DNA from: an uncultured Shimia sp. | GTDB taxonomy: Bacteria > Pseudomonadota > Alphaproteobacteria > Rhodobacterales > Rhodobacteraceae | DNA length: 64,000 bases | Direction: 5' to 3' | Assembly: GCA_937897325.1 (NCBI GenBank) | Contig: CALCOY010000034.1 | Coordinates: 1-64,000 of the forward strand | In this document: piece after piece, positions 16,824 to 26,052 of the stretch | How positions within the stretch are numbered: the stretch's first letter is position 1 | Layout: each line of letters opens with the position of its first letter | Position numbers and translations under genes: made by a program | Notes under the pieces: model-generated | The model's input: the letters and a program-made list of their open reading frames with translations, nothing else | Told to the model about the DNA's origin: nothing | Database searches by the model: none

Positions 16824-17231
16824 ATGATACGGTATGCGTTGAAATGCGGTAGGGGGCACAGCTTTGAGAGCTGGTTCCAATCGGCTGAAGCCTACGAGAC
16901 GTTGCAGGCGGCGGGTCATGTGTCTTGCGCGATTTGCGGCAGCAACGCGGTGACCAAGGCGGTGATGGCGCCGCCGGTGCGCTCGGGTGAGGCATCGCAG
17001 GCTGTGCAGAGCAAACCGGAGGCGGATCTTACGGCCCTTCGCAAGAATATTGAAGAAAACGCGACCTATGTCGGGGGCAGCTTTGCCAAGGAGGCGCGCG
17101 CAATGCATCTGGGCGACAGCCCGGAGCGTGCGATCTGGGGAGAGGCAAAACCAGCCGAGGCCAAGGCTCTTTTGGAGGATGGCGTGCCTGTGGCGCCGCT
17201 GCCTTTCATGCCCAAGAACAAGGTGAATTGA
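16824..17231 (+). CDS. DUF1178 family protein
   Basis: The 135-aa product starts MIRYALKCGRGHSFESWFQSA and continues with a zinc-finger-like CAICGS pair. Cys residues sit at the start (KCGRGH) and at CAIC, which suggests a small zinc-binding domain. The end, VPVAPLPFMP, is typical of the family. DUF1178 proteins are widespread in alphaproteobacteria and have no assigned function. I chose the ATG at 16824 because family members begin MIRYALKC. The next gene starts 4 nt after its stop. Confidence 0.85.
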   Translation: MIRYALKCGRGHSFESWFQSAEAYETLQAAGHVSCAICGSNAVTKAVMAPPVRSGEASQAVQSKPEADLTALRKNIEENATYVGGSFAKEARAMHLGDSPERAIWGEAKPAEAKALLEDGVPVAPLPFMPKNKVN

Positions 17232-17235
17232 CCAC

Positions 17236-17880
17236 GTGAGAGTTGTGATCACCGGCGCGAGCCGGGGCATCGGTGCCGGACTTGCTGCGCGCTACAGGGA
17301 TGCGGGCAATGCCGTGATCGGAACGGGCCGGGGGGCGCCTGGGCTGGTCGATCTGGATGTGACGCGGCCTGAGGATCATTTGGCCTTGCAGCGGCACATA
17401 GGCGATCAGGCGGTAGATCTTCTGATCTGCAGTGCAGGCATCTATCTGGACAAGGGGCAGGGGCTGAAGGACGGATATCACGCCGAGATGTGGGCGCAGA
17501 CCTTTGCGGTGAATGTCACGGGCGTCTTTCTGGCGGTTCAGGCGCTGTTGCCGAATTTGCGGGCCAGCGGAGCTGCAAAGGTGGCGATCATTTCATCGCA
17601 GATGGCGTCGCACACGCGGGCGCCCGGGGGAAGCTACATCTATCGGTCCTCGAAGGCGGCGGCATTGAACCTGGGGCGCAATCTTGCCACGGATCTCAAA
17701 CCTGAAGGCATAGCCGTGGGCATCTATCATCCGGGATGGGTCCGGACGGATATGGGAGGCGCATCGGCGGCGATCAGCACGGATGAGGCGGTGTTGGGCC
17801 TCGTGTCGCGATTTGCAGCGCTGAGCCTTGAGACGACGGGCTGTTTCGAGACCTGGGACGGGCGCGCGCATCCCTATTAG
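17236..17880 (+). CDS. Short-chain dehydrogenase/reductase
   Basis: The 214-aa product has the SDR cofactor motif TGASRGIGAG at residues 6-15, the CSAGIY equivalent of NNAG, catalytic serine in IISSQMASHT, and YRSSKAA with Tyr and Lys. It is shorter than FabG-type enzymes at both ends, like the small C-factor/sniffer-type SDRs. Start is GTG at 17236, overlapping nothing and 4 nt past the DUF1178 stop. Substrate unknown. Confidence 0.87.
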   Translation: MRVVITGASRGIGAGLAARYRDAGNAVIGTGRGAPGLVDLDVTRPEDHLALQRHIGDQAVDLLICSAGIYLDKGQGLKDGYHAEMWAQTFAVNVTGVFLAVQALLPNLRASGAAKVAIISSQMASHTRAPGGSYIYRSSKAAALNLGRNLATDLKPEGIAVGIYHPGWVRTDMGGASAAISTDEAVLGLVSRFAALSLETTGCFETWDGRAHPY

Positions 17881-17931
17881 CGGATTGTTCGCTTAAGACT
17901 GGAGCGCGCTGCCGCGCGCGCATGACGTTTT

Positions 17932-17996
17932 GCGCTTGCGTCCGCAAGCGCGTTTGCGAGGCTCTGCCTCGCGCTCCGGGATATTTCAAACCCGGA
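17932..17996. repeat. Intergenic hairpins plus Rhodobacterales-type GATATTT element
   Basis: Two perfect hairpins sit side by side in the 235-bp gap before lysC. One is GCGCTTGCG/CGCAAGCGC with a TC loop (17932-17951); the other is GCGAGGC/GCCTCGC with a TCT loop (17956-17972). They are followed by GCTCCGGGATATTTCAAACCC. The CCGGGATATTT core recalls a short repeat seen between genes in many Rhodobacterales; a related copy lies at 60844-60886. No T-run follows, so this is not an ordinary terminator. Confidence 0.5.
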
Positions 17997-18115
17997 GAAT
18001 TTGGATTGGGGGTTGAGCCTATGGTGTCGGGCGTCCGATCGCGGCAAGAGAAGAGGCAGTTGCAACCTTACATGTGTGCGCGTAAGAGGCGGCGGATCTT
18101 TGCATTGAGGCCGTG

Positions 18116-19354
18116 ATGCCCGTTCTGGTGATGAAATTCGGCGGCACGTCCGTTGCCACGCTTGACCGCATTCGGCGGGCGGCCAAGCGGGTGGGCGTTG
18201 AGGTGGCCAAGGGCTATGATGTGATCGTCATCGTGAGTGCCATGTCCGGCAAGACCAATGAGCTTGTGGGGTGGGTGAATGAGACGTCACCGCTCTATGA
18301 TGCCCGCGAATATGATGCGGTTGTGTCGTCGGGTGAGAATGTCACGGCGGGTTTGATGGCGTTGACCCTGCAGGAGATGGATGTGCCCGCGCGGTCCTGG
18401 CAGGGCTGGCAGGTGCCGCTGAAGACGACAAGCGCGCATGGGGCGGCACGGATCCAGGAGATCCCGACCGGCAACATCACAGCCAAGTTCAGCGAGGGAA
18501 TGCGCGTGGCGGTCGTGGCCGGGTTTCAGGGGGTGAGCCCGGAGGGGCGCATCACCACGCTGGGTCGCGGTGGGAGCGACACGACGGCGGTTGCCTTTGC
18601 GGCGGCTTTCGGGGCGGAGCGTTGCGATATATACACCGATGTGGATGGGGTCTACACGACCGATCCACGGGTCGAGGCCAAGGCGCGCAAGCTCGACAAG
18701 ATTGCCTTCGAAGAGATGCTGGAACTGGCCTCGCTTGGGGCAAAGGTGCTGCAGACGCGGTCGGTGGAGCTTGCCATGCGCTACAATGTGCGCCTGCGGG
18801 TGCTGTCGAGTTTTGAGGAACAATCGGACAATGCGGGCACGCTGGTCTGCGCCGAGGAGGACATCATGGAAAGCAAGGTGGTTGCCGGGGTCGCGTTCAG
18901 CCGGGACGAGGCGAAGATGACGCTTGTGTCGGTCGCCGATCGGCCGGGCATTGCGGCGACGATTTTCACGGCCCTCAGCGAGGCGGGCGTGAACGTTGAC
19001 ATGATCGTGCAGAACATCGCCGAAGAAGGGCGCACAGACATGACTTGGTCCTGTCCGACCGATCAGGTGACGCGGGCGGAAAAGGCAATGGCCGAGGCGA
19101 AGGCCGAGGGTGTGATCAATTTCCACGACATCATCGCGGACACGGATGTGGCGAAGGTCAGCGTAGTGGGCATTGGGATGCGCAGCCATACGGGCGTGGC
19201 GGCCAAGATGTTCAAGTGCCTCTCTGATGAGGGGATCAACATCCGGGTTATCACGACGTCCGAGATCAAGATCTCCGTACTGATCGACCGAAAATACATG
19301 GAACTCGCCGTTCAGGCGCTGCATGACGCGTTTGAGCTGGACAAGGCCGCCTGA
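18116..19354 (+). CDS. lysC: Aspartate kinase
   Basis: LysC phosphorylates aspartate, the first step towards lysine, threonine and methionine. The 412-aa product begins MPVLVMKFGGTSVATLDRI (the KFGGTS kinase motif). It has GRGGSDTTAVAFAAAFGAERC and DPRVEAKARKLDKI in the kinase domain, and two C-terminal ACT domains (about 265-412; TLVSVADRPGIAATIF and VSVVGIGMRSHTGVAAKMF) that would bind the feedback inhibitors. I preferred the ATG at 18116 over the GTG immediately before it. The hom gene at 45126 acts two steps later in the same pathway. Confidence 0.97.
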   Translation: MPVLVMKFGGTSVATLDRIRRAAKRVGVEVAKGYDVIVIVSAMSGKTNELVGWVNETSPLYDAREYDAVVSSGENVTAGLMALTLQEMDVPARSWQGWQVPLKTTSAHGAARIQEIPTGNITAKFSEGMRVAVVAGFQGVSPEGRITTLGRGGSDTTAVAFAAAFGAERCDIYTDVDGVYTTDPRVEAKARKLDKIAFEEMLELASLGAKVLQTRSVELAMRYNVRLRVLSSFEEQSDNAGTLVCAEEDIMESKVVAGVAFSRDEAKMTLVSVADRPGIAATIFTALSEAGVNVDMIVQNIAEEGRTDMTWSCPTDQVTRAEKAMAEAKAEGVINFHDIIADTDVAKVSVVGIGMRSHTGVAAKMFKCLSDEGINIRVITTSEIKISVLIDRKYMELAVQALHDAFELDKAA

Positions 19355-19403
19355 AGGCTGATCTGCAAGCAGGGGCGCGGATGCTTTGGGCGGCAGCCTA
19401 AAA

Positions 19404-19420
19404 TTCTCGTAATACGAGAA
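19404..19420. promoter_or_regulatory. 17-bp perfect palindrome upstream of ptsP
   Basis: TTCTCGTAATACGAGAA has 8-bp arms around a single A. It lies in the 155-bp gap between lysC and ptsP, 90 bp before the ptsP start. No T-run follows, so an operator is more likely than a terminator. I do not recognise the binding protein. Confidence 0.45.
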
Positions 19421-19509
19421 AGTTGAAGACCTGAAATGTCGAAACTCGTTTCGTTCTGCGCCGCGCTGTGATCTAAGCTGCTTCTGGAAGTCGTGGGGGG
19501 CGGGCCCGG

Positions 19510-21750
19510 ATGGTCGACAGCACTGAAAGTGAAAGCCGGAAACTGCTTGGCCGTTTGCGCGACGCGATGGCCGGGGACGATCCCGGACAGGCGCGGCTGG
19601 ACAAGATCACCAATCTGATCGCGGGCAGCATCGGGGTCGAGGTCTGTTCGGTCTATCTGTTTCGGGATGAGGACACGCTGGAGCTTTGCGCGACGCAGGG
19701 TTTGAACCCGGACGCGGTCCACAAGACACGGATGCGTCTGGGCGAAGGACTTGTGGGCAAGGTGGCGCGGCGCAGGCAGGTCGTGAACACAGCGGACGCG
19801 CCGGGATCCAAGGGCTTTCGGTTTATGCCGGAAACGGGTGAAGAGGTTTTTTCGAGCTTTCTGGGTGTGCCGATCCAGCGCCTTGGCGAAACGCTTGGCG
19901 TGCTGGTCGTGCAATCGAAAGAGGCGCGAGAATACTCGGCGGACGAGGTTTATGCCCTTGAAGTCGTGGCCATGGTGCTGGCCGAAATGACTGAGCTGGG
20001 CGCTTTTGTGGGTGATGGGGCCGCACTGACGGCGCGTCATTCACAACCCGTTCTGATGCGCGGTGTGGTGGGTCAGGAAGGCGTGACCGAGGGGCATATC
20101 TGGCTGCATGAACCGCGCGTCGTCGTCAGTAATCCGATCGCCGATGATCCTGAGAAAGAGCTTGAGCGGCTTAAGGGGGCGGTCGAGGAATTGCGGGTTG
20201 GCGTCGACAAGATGTTGGCCATGGCAGCGGGGGATGCGGAACAGTCTGAGGTGCTGGAGGCCTACCGAATGTTCGCAAATTCGCGCGGCTGGATGCGCCG
20301 GATGGAAGAAGATATCGGCAGCGGCCTTTCGGCGGAGGCGGCTGTTGAGAAGGAACAATCGCTGGCCCGCGCGCGGATGGGGCAGGCGACTGACAATTAT
20401 CTGCGCGAACGCCTCAGCGATCTGGATGATCTGTCGAACCGGCTGTTGCGGATCCTGACGGGGCAGGGAAAGGATACAGGCGCGGAAATGCCGCCCGACC
20501 CCATCCTTGTGGCGCGCAATATTGGCCCTGCTGAATTGCTTGACTACGGGCGGGGTCTGCGGGGCATCGTCCTTGAGGAAGGTTCGGTCGGGAGCCATGC
20601 GACTATCGTGGCGCGCGCTTTGGCGATCCCGCTTCTGGTCAATGTGGGCCGCATCACGACGGAGGCCCTGAATGGCGATCACGTGATGGTTGACGGAGAG
20701 CAGGGTATCGTGCATTTGCGCCCCGACGACACGGTGGTCACAGCGTTCCGGGACAAGATGGCGATGGAGGCCGAGGCGCTGAAGCGCTATGCCTCGATCC
20801 GGGACAAGCCAGCGCAGGCCAAATGCGGATCGGTCGTGTCGTTGCAGATGAATGCGGGCCTGTTGGCCGATTTGCCGTCGCTTCCCACATCCGGGGCGGA
20901 GGGCGTAGGCCTTTTTCGGACTGAGTTGCAATTCCTGATCCGGAACCAGATGCCGCGCCGGTCCGAGCTTTCGGCCATCTATGCGCGGGTGCTGGATGCG
21001 GCCGGGACGAAGCGTGTGGTATTCCGGACGCTCGACATCGGGTCGGACAAGGTGCTGCCCTACATGAAACCGACAGATGAGCCGAACCCGGCCCTGGGTT
21101 GGCGGGCCATACGGGTGGGTCTGGACAAACCCGGCGTGTTGCGGATGCAGCTTCAGGCGCTGATGCGGGCGGCGAACGGGCGGGCGTTGACGCTGATGTT
21201 CCCTTTTGTGGCGCAATACGAGGAATACACGCGCGCCCGCGCCGAGGTGGACAAGGCGCTGGAGCGTGAAAGACGACTGGGGCACATTCTGCCCGAGAGC
21301 ATTGAAGTGGGGGCCATGCTTGAGACGCCCTCGCTGGCCTTTGCGCCGACGAAATTCTTTGAGGAGGTCGGCTTTCTGTCCATCGGGGGCAATGATCTTA
21401 AGCAGTTTTTCTTTGCAGCCGACCGCGAGAATGAGCGGGTGCGGCGGCGCTATGACACGCTGAATGTCAGTTTCCTTAGCTTTATCGAACGGATCGTGGA
21501 ACGTTGCGCACTGACCAGGACGCCTCTGTCATTCTGCGGTGAGGATGCCGGGCGTCCGATCGAGGCCCTGTGTCTGGCGGCAATCGGGTTGCGGACCCTT
21601 TCGATGCGCCCGGCTTCCATCGGACCGGTCAAGAGCCTGCTGATGCGGTCCAACCTTGATGAGGTGCGCAAGGTGATTTCCGATGCACGGCATCGGGGTG
21701 AAATGTGTGTGCGTCCCGCGATCATGGAGTATCTGCGGGCTCAGGGGTGA
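19510..21750 (+). CDS. ptsP: Nitrogen-PTS enzyme I with GAF domain
   Basis: EI-Ntr takes phosphate from PEP and passes it to NPr and EIIA-Ntr, a regulatory phosphorelay for nitrogen and potassium balance. The 746-aa product has an N-terminal GAF domain (about 20-165), a PEP-utilising swivelling domain with the phosphorylated His in GSVGSHATIVARALAIP (about residue 363), and a PEP-binding barrel. The barrel shows FRTLDIGSDKVLPYM, GVLRMQLQALMRA, GAMLETPSLAF, NDLKQFFFAADREN and the catalytic Cys in FCGEDAGRPIEAL (about 676). The length is typical of PtsP. It converges on the ABC ATPase gene with only 1 nt between stop codons. Confidence 0.96.
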   Translation: MVDSTESESRKLLGRLRDAMAGDDPGQARLDKITNLIAGSIGVEVCSVYLFRDEDTLELCATQGLNPDAVHKTRMRLGEGLVGKVARRRQVVNTADAPGSKGFRFMPETGEEVFSSFLGVPIQRLGETLGVLVVQSKEAREYSADEVYALEVVAMVLAEMTELGAFVGDGAALTARHSQPVLMRGVVGQEGVTEGHIWLHEPRVVVSNPIADDPEKELERLKGAVEELRVGVDKMLAMAAGDAEQSEVLEAYRMFANSRGWMRRMEEDIGSGLSAEAAVEKEQSLARARMGQATDNYLRERLSDLDDLSNRLLRILTGQGKDTGAEMPPDPILVARNIGPAELLDYGRGLRGIVLEEGSVGSHATIVARALAIPLLVNVGRITTEALNGDHVMVDGEQGIVHLRPDDTVVTAFRDKMAMEAEALKRYASIRDKPAQAKCGSVVSLQMNAGLLADLPSLPTSGAEGVGLFRTELQFLIRNQMPRRSELSAIYARVLDAAGTKRVVFRTLDIGSDKVLPYMKPTDEPNPALGWRAIRVGLDKPGVLRMQLQALMRAANGRALTLMFPFVAQYEEYTRARAEVDKALERERRLGHILPESIEVGAMLETPSLAFAPTKFFEEVGFLSIGGNDLKQFFFAADRENERVRRRYDTLNVSFLSFIERIVERCALTRTPLSFCGEDAGRPIEALCLAAIGLRTLSMRPASIGPVKSLLMRSNLDEVRKVISDARHRGEMCVRPAIMEYLRAQG

Positions 21751-21751
21751 T

Positions 21752-22807
<1,056 letters not shown>

Positions 22808-22820
22808 GGTGATCCTCCGT

Positions 22821-23609
22821 TCATTGGCTGGGGAATTGCCAGGTCTCAACGGCCTGGGCGATATGGGTTGCAGTCTGGCGCAGGGTGGGGGCCCAGACAT
22901 CCAGATCATCAAGCGATTTGCGTTCGATTGAGGTGGTGATCGAGAGCGCCCCGATCACGCGCGAGGTGCCGGACAGAATCGGCACGGCGATGCAGATAAT
23001 GCCGGGCTCATGCTCTTCACGGTCAAAAGCAAGGCCGTCAGCGCGGATCTGATCCAGCTCGGTCAAGAGCGCCTGCGGCGTTGCCAGCGTGTGGGGCGTG
23101 TGGGCGAAAAATGCCTGGCGGTTGACGGCCCTGTCGCGTGCCTCGGGCTCCAGATGGGCGAGCATTGCCTTGCCGACACCTGTGCAGTAGCCCGGTCCGA
23201 CCTTGCCCGCCTGGCTAAACATTTCAATGGGTTGGGTGGCATTGCGCTTGTCGACATAGAGCACCTGACCACCATCAAGCTGGGCCACATGCACCGTTTC
23301 GCCCACCTCCTGGGCGAGCTTGTCGACAAAAGGCCGCGCGATCGGGGCGAGTGCCGAATGCCGCCAGGCGGAATGGGCCAGCCGCACCAGCCGCAGGCCG
23401 GGCGCATAGGTCTGGCGGTCTTCGTCATAGCGCAACATGCCCTGATGGGTCAGCGTCTGCACCAATCTGTAAAGTGTGGCCTTGGGGTGGTCGGACCGGG
23501 CAAGCAATTCGGAAAAGCGCACGGGACGGTCGAAATCGGCCACGAGATCAAGCACATCTAGCGCTTTGCCGATGGTTCCCTCGCCCGCTTTGCGGCTTTG
23601 CGCGTTCAC
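22821..23609 (-). CDS. IclR-family regulator of the galactoside island
   Basis: The 262-aa product has an N-terminal winged HTH (GTIGKALDVLDLVADFDRPV, then SDHPKATLYRLVQTL) and a C-terminal IclR effector-binding domain (ETVHVAQLDGGQVLYVDK, TGVGKAMLAHLEPEAR, and IAVPILSGTSRVIGALSIT). It is divergent from the sugar-binding protein and followed after 13 nt by the ABC ATPase. I chose the GTG at 23609 because GGAGGATAAGC precedes it directly; the frame is open to 23666, but that part runs into the promoter region. It most likely represses or activates both arms of the island through the palindromes at 23687-23727, with galactose or a galactoside as effector (inference). Confidence 0.92.
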   Translation of the reverse strand: MNAQSRKAGEGTIGKALDVLDLVADFDRPVRFSELLARSDHPKATLYRLVQTLTHQGMLRYDEDRQTYAPGLRLVRLAHSAWRHSALAPIARPFVDKLAQEVGETVHVAQLDGGQVLYVDKRNATQPIEMFSQAGKVGPGYCTGVGKAMLAHLEPEARDRAVNRQAFFAHTPHTLATPQALLTELDQIRADGLAFDREEHEPGIICIAVPILSGTSRVIGALSITTSIERKSLDDLDVWAPTLRQTATHIAQAVETWQFPSQ

Positions 23610-23640
23610 GCTTATCCTCCCGCGCGGTGTCAGGAATCTG

Positions 23641-23669
23641 TTGACCGATCCCTTTGTCCACCGCATAGT
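23641..23669 (+). promoter_or_regulatory. Candidate promoter of the galactoside uptake operon
   Basis: TTGACC (23641-23646) and CATAGT (23664-23669) are 17 bp apart. They lie just upstream of the two palindromes, so a regulator bound there would block the start region. This is one plausible reading; the palindromes themselves contain another TTGACA on each strand. Confidence 0.3.
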
Positions 23670-23686
23670 TCCAATAGTTGGGATAA

Positions 23687-23705
23687 GGTTTCACTATGTG
23701 GAACC
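23687..23705. promoter_or_regulatory. Imperfect palindrome, probable IclR operator 1
   Basis: GGTTTCACTATGTGGAACC has 8-bp arms (GGTTTCAC and GTGGAACC) with one mismatch and a TAT centre. It lies in the divergent gap between the IclR gene and the sugar-binding protein gene. The AT-rich, partly symmetric form fits an IclR-type site. Confidence 0.55.
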
Positions 23706-23708
23706 TCC

Positions 23709-23727
23709 TGTCAAAAGGTTTTTGACA
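23709..23727. promoter_or_regulatory. Perfect palindrome, probable operator 2
   Basis: TGTCAAAAGGTTTTTGACA has perfect 8-bp arms around GGT. It begins 3 bp after operator 1, so the two centres are 22 bp apart, about two helical turns. It ends 31 bp before the start codon of the sugar-binding protein. It contains TTGACA on both strands and may therefore also act as a -35 box. Confidence 0.6.
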
Positions 23728-23758
23728 AAAAACACCGGAGCCAACTGGGAGGATAACC

Positions 23759-24994
23759 ATGTTTCCGAAGCTCAAGTCCGCCGTGGCGGCGCTTGCCCTG
23801 ACATCTGTATTCGCGGGGGCGGCGGCAGCGCGCGATCTTGTCATCAATTTCGATGACCTCAACCCCGGACCGAAGAAAGGGTTCGAGGATGCGGTCGCCA
23901 AGTTCAAGGAAGAGAACCCGGACATCAACGTGATCGTCAACATCAACGATCGCGAAGCGCACAAGACAGCCATCCGCAACTTTCTGACAGCGGATGCGCC
24001 TGACGTAACAAGCTGGTATCCGGGCAACCGCATGGCGCCCTTCGTGGAGGCGGGTCTTTTCACGCCGGTGACGGATCTGTGGCAAGACAACGGGTTCAAA
24101 GAAGATCTGGCCGCGATCATGCCGACGATGAGCCGGGACGGTGAGATCTGGGGCGTGCCCTACAGCTACTACCAATGGGGCATCTATTACCGAAAGGACA
24201 TCTTTGACATCCTAGAGCTGGAAGAGCCACAGACCTGGGACGAGCTTCTGGCGGCTTGTGGCAAGATGAAAGAACAGGGCGTGACACCGTTCACGATCGG
24301 GACGAAGTTCCTTTGGACGGCGGCGGGTGTCTTTGACTACATCAACCTGCGCACCAACGGCTATGACGTGCACAACGCCCTCACGGCGGGTGAGATCGCC
24401 TATACCGATGATCGGATCCGCGCGACCTTCGCCAATTGGGAGCAGTTGATTGAGGAATGCGGCTTCGTGGACAACCATGCCTCGATGTCCTGGCAGGATG
24501 CGCTGGCCCCCTTCGCGAACGGCGATGCGGCGATGTATGTCATGGGCAATTTCGCCGTGGACGGCATGAAGAATGCAGGCCTGACCGAAGAGCAGATCGA
24601 CTTCTTCCCCTTCCCGGTGATCAACGCGGATATCCCGCCTGCCGAAGAGGCGCCGGCGGACGCGTTCTTTATCCCGACAAATGCCAAGAACAAGGACGAT
24701 GCGCGCAAGTTTCTCGCGTTCGTGGCGCGGCCTGACGTGCAAAGCGAATGGAACACGACGATCGGTCAGCTTCCGATCAACTCCAAGGCGGAGGTGGGCG
24801 AGTCGAAGTTTCTTCAGGAAGGTTTCGAACTGCTGAACGGCGCTGAGGGCCTTGCGCAATTCTACGACCGGGATGCGCCAGCCGAGATGGCCAAGGCGGG
24901 CATGGAAGGCTTTCAGCGCTTCATGACGGATCCGTCGGCGCTTGAAGAAATCCTCACGCGTCTTGATGAGGTTCAGGCGCAAGTCTACGAATGA
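23759..24994 (+). CDS. Extracellular galactoside-binding protein of ABC transporter
   Basis: The 411-aa product begins with a signal peptide (MFPKLKSAVAALALTSVFAG, cleavage before RDLV). It shows the family 1 solute-binding pattern: FKEENPDINVIVNI, FLTADAPDVTSWYPGNRMAP, GVPYSYYQWGIYYRKDIFD, TWDELLAACGKMKEQGVTPF, AMYVMGNFAVDG and FIPTNAKNKDDARKFLAFVA. Such proteins deliver oligosaccharides to CUT1 importers. Neighbouring alpha- and beta-galactosidase genes point to galactosides such as melibiose, raffinose-type sugars or galactosylglycerol as ligands (inference). GGGAGG precedes the ATG. Confidence 0.93.
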   Translation: MFPKLKSAVAALALTSVFAGAAAARDLVINFDDLNPGPKKGFEDAVAKFKEENPDINVIVNINDREAHKTAIRNFLTADAPDVTSWYPGNRMAPFVEAGLFTPVTDLWQDNGFKEDLAAIMPTMSRDGEIWGVPYSYYQWGIYYRKDIFDILELEEPQTWDELLAACGKMKEQGVTPFTIGTKFLWTAAGVFDYINLRTNGYDVHNALTAGEIAYTDDRIRATFANWEQLIEECGFVDNHASMSWQDALAPFANGDAAMYVMGNFAVDGMKNAGLTEEQIDFFPFPVINADIPPAEEAPADAFFIPTNAKNKDDARKFLAFVARPDVQSEWNTTIGQLPINSKAEVGESKFLQEGFELLNGAEGLAQFYDRDAPAEMAKAGMEGFQRFMTDPSALEEILTRLDEVQAQVYE

Positions 24995-25004
24995 TGCGCC
25001 CGTA

Positions 25005-25032
25005 AGGTGGGCCTGTTGGCCCACCTCCCTTT
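25005..25032 (+). terminator. Intra-operon hairpin after the binding-protein gene
   Basis: AGGTGGGCC and GGCCCACCT form a perfect 9-bp stem with a TGTT loop (25005-25026), followed by CCCTTTTTT. It sits 11 nt past the stop of the binding-protein gene and before the permease genes. Such partial terminators commonly let the binding protein be made in excess of the membrane parts. Confidence 0.75.
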
Positions 25033-25056
25033 TTTGGATAGCGGAAGGCCTTCGCA

Positions 25057-26052
25057 ATGGCAGAGACCACGTTGACCGAAACGCGCGCGCCCCGCGAGGC
25101 GTCCTGGATTTCACGGAATAAGCTGACAATTGCGCCCTGGATCTTTCTGATCCCGGCCCTCGCATTCTTCACGATCTATGTGGTCAGCCCGATCATCGAA
25201 AGCATCAGCATCAGCTTTTATCGCTGGAATGGGCTTTATGATGCAGCTGGCAATTCGACTGCGGTCTGGGTGGGTTTTGAGAACTACATCCGCCTCTGGG
25301 ATGATCCGAAATTCTGGACGTCCCTGAAAAATAATGTCCTTTGGCTATTCCTCTTCATGTTGGCCGTGCCCGCGGGCCTTTTCATCGCATTGTTCCTGAA
25401 CCAGACTGTGACCGGGATGCGGTTTTACAAGTCGATGTTCTTTTTCCCGTTCGTGATTTCCCAAGTGGTGGTCGGCCTGATCTTTGGCTGGTTCTACAAT
25501 CCCGATTTCGGTGTCGTGGGCAGCATCTGGAAGGCGTTCAACTGCGAAGAGACGGTGAACCTTGTGGGCAACGCCACGTTCCGCTGCACTGGAACGCCGC
25601 CAGACATTCTGTCGAGCCCGCAATACGCGACCTACGGGATTATCGCGGCAGGGCTTTGGCCGCAGGTGGCTTACTGCATGATCCTGTATCTTACCGGGCT
25701 TAACAACGTGGCCTCTGACCAGATCGAAGCTGCCCGGCTTGATGGTGCGAAGGGCTGGAAGATGCTGTGGTATGTGGTGCTGCCGCAACTGAAGCCCGCG
25801 ACCTTCATCGCGGTGGTGGTGACAGTGATCGGGGCGCTGCGATCCTTCGACATGATCGCGATCATGACACAGGGTGGGCCCTTCGGGTCAACCAACGTGC
25901 TAAGTTACTACATGTTCGAGACGGCGATTTCCGAGTATGGGGAGCGTTACGGCTACGGCTCGGCGATCGCGACGGTCCTGTTCATCATCATGCTGTTCTT
26001 CATCAGCTACTTTCTGTGGCGGATGTATCAGGACGAAAAGGAGGCACGCTGA
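25057..26052 (+). CDS. Sugar ABC transporter permease 1
   Basis: The 331-aa product has six predicted membrane helices beginning IAPWIFLIPALAFFTIYVVSP. The conserved cytoplasmic EAA loop is EAARLDGAKGWKMLW followed by VVLP. An insertion around residues 165-190 (FNCEETVNL...) enlarges a periplasmic loop. It is MalF-like in order and position: after the binding protein, before a MalG-like partner. The downstream permease starts inside its stop codon. Confidence 0.92.
   Translation: MAETTLTETRAPREASWISRNKLTIAPWIFLIPALAFFTIYVVSPIIESISISFYRWNGLYDAAGNSTAVWVGFENYIRLWDDPKFWTSLKNNVLWLFLFMLAVPAGLFIALFLNQTVTGMRFYKSMFFFPFVISQVVVGLIFGWFYNPDFGVVGSIWKAFNCEETVNLVGNATFRCTGTPPDILSSPQYATYGIIAAGLWPQVAYCMILYLTGLNNVASDQIEAARLDGAKGWKMLWYVVLPQLKPATFIAVVVTVIGALRSFDMIAIMTQGGPFGSTNVLSYYMFETAISEYGERYGYGSAIATVLFIIMLFFISYFLWRMYQDEKEAR

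Noticed and set aside
18287-19324. 345-aa open frame antisense to aspartokinase
   Set aside because: Composition is His/Arg-rich shadow sequence; lysC on the other strand is certain.
20041-21285. 414-aa open frame antisense to ptsP
   Set aside because: Same reason: it is a shadow of a clear PEP-dependent phosphotransferase gene with no recognisable domain.
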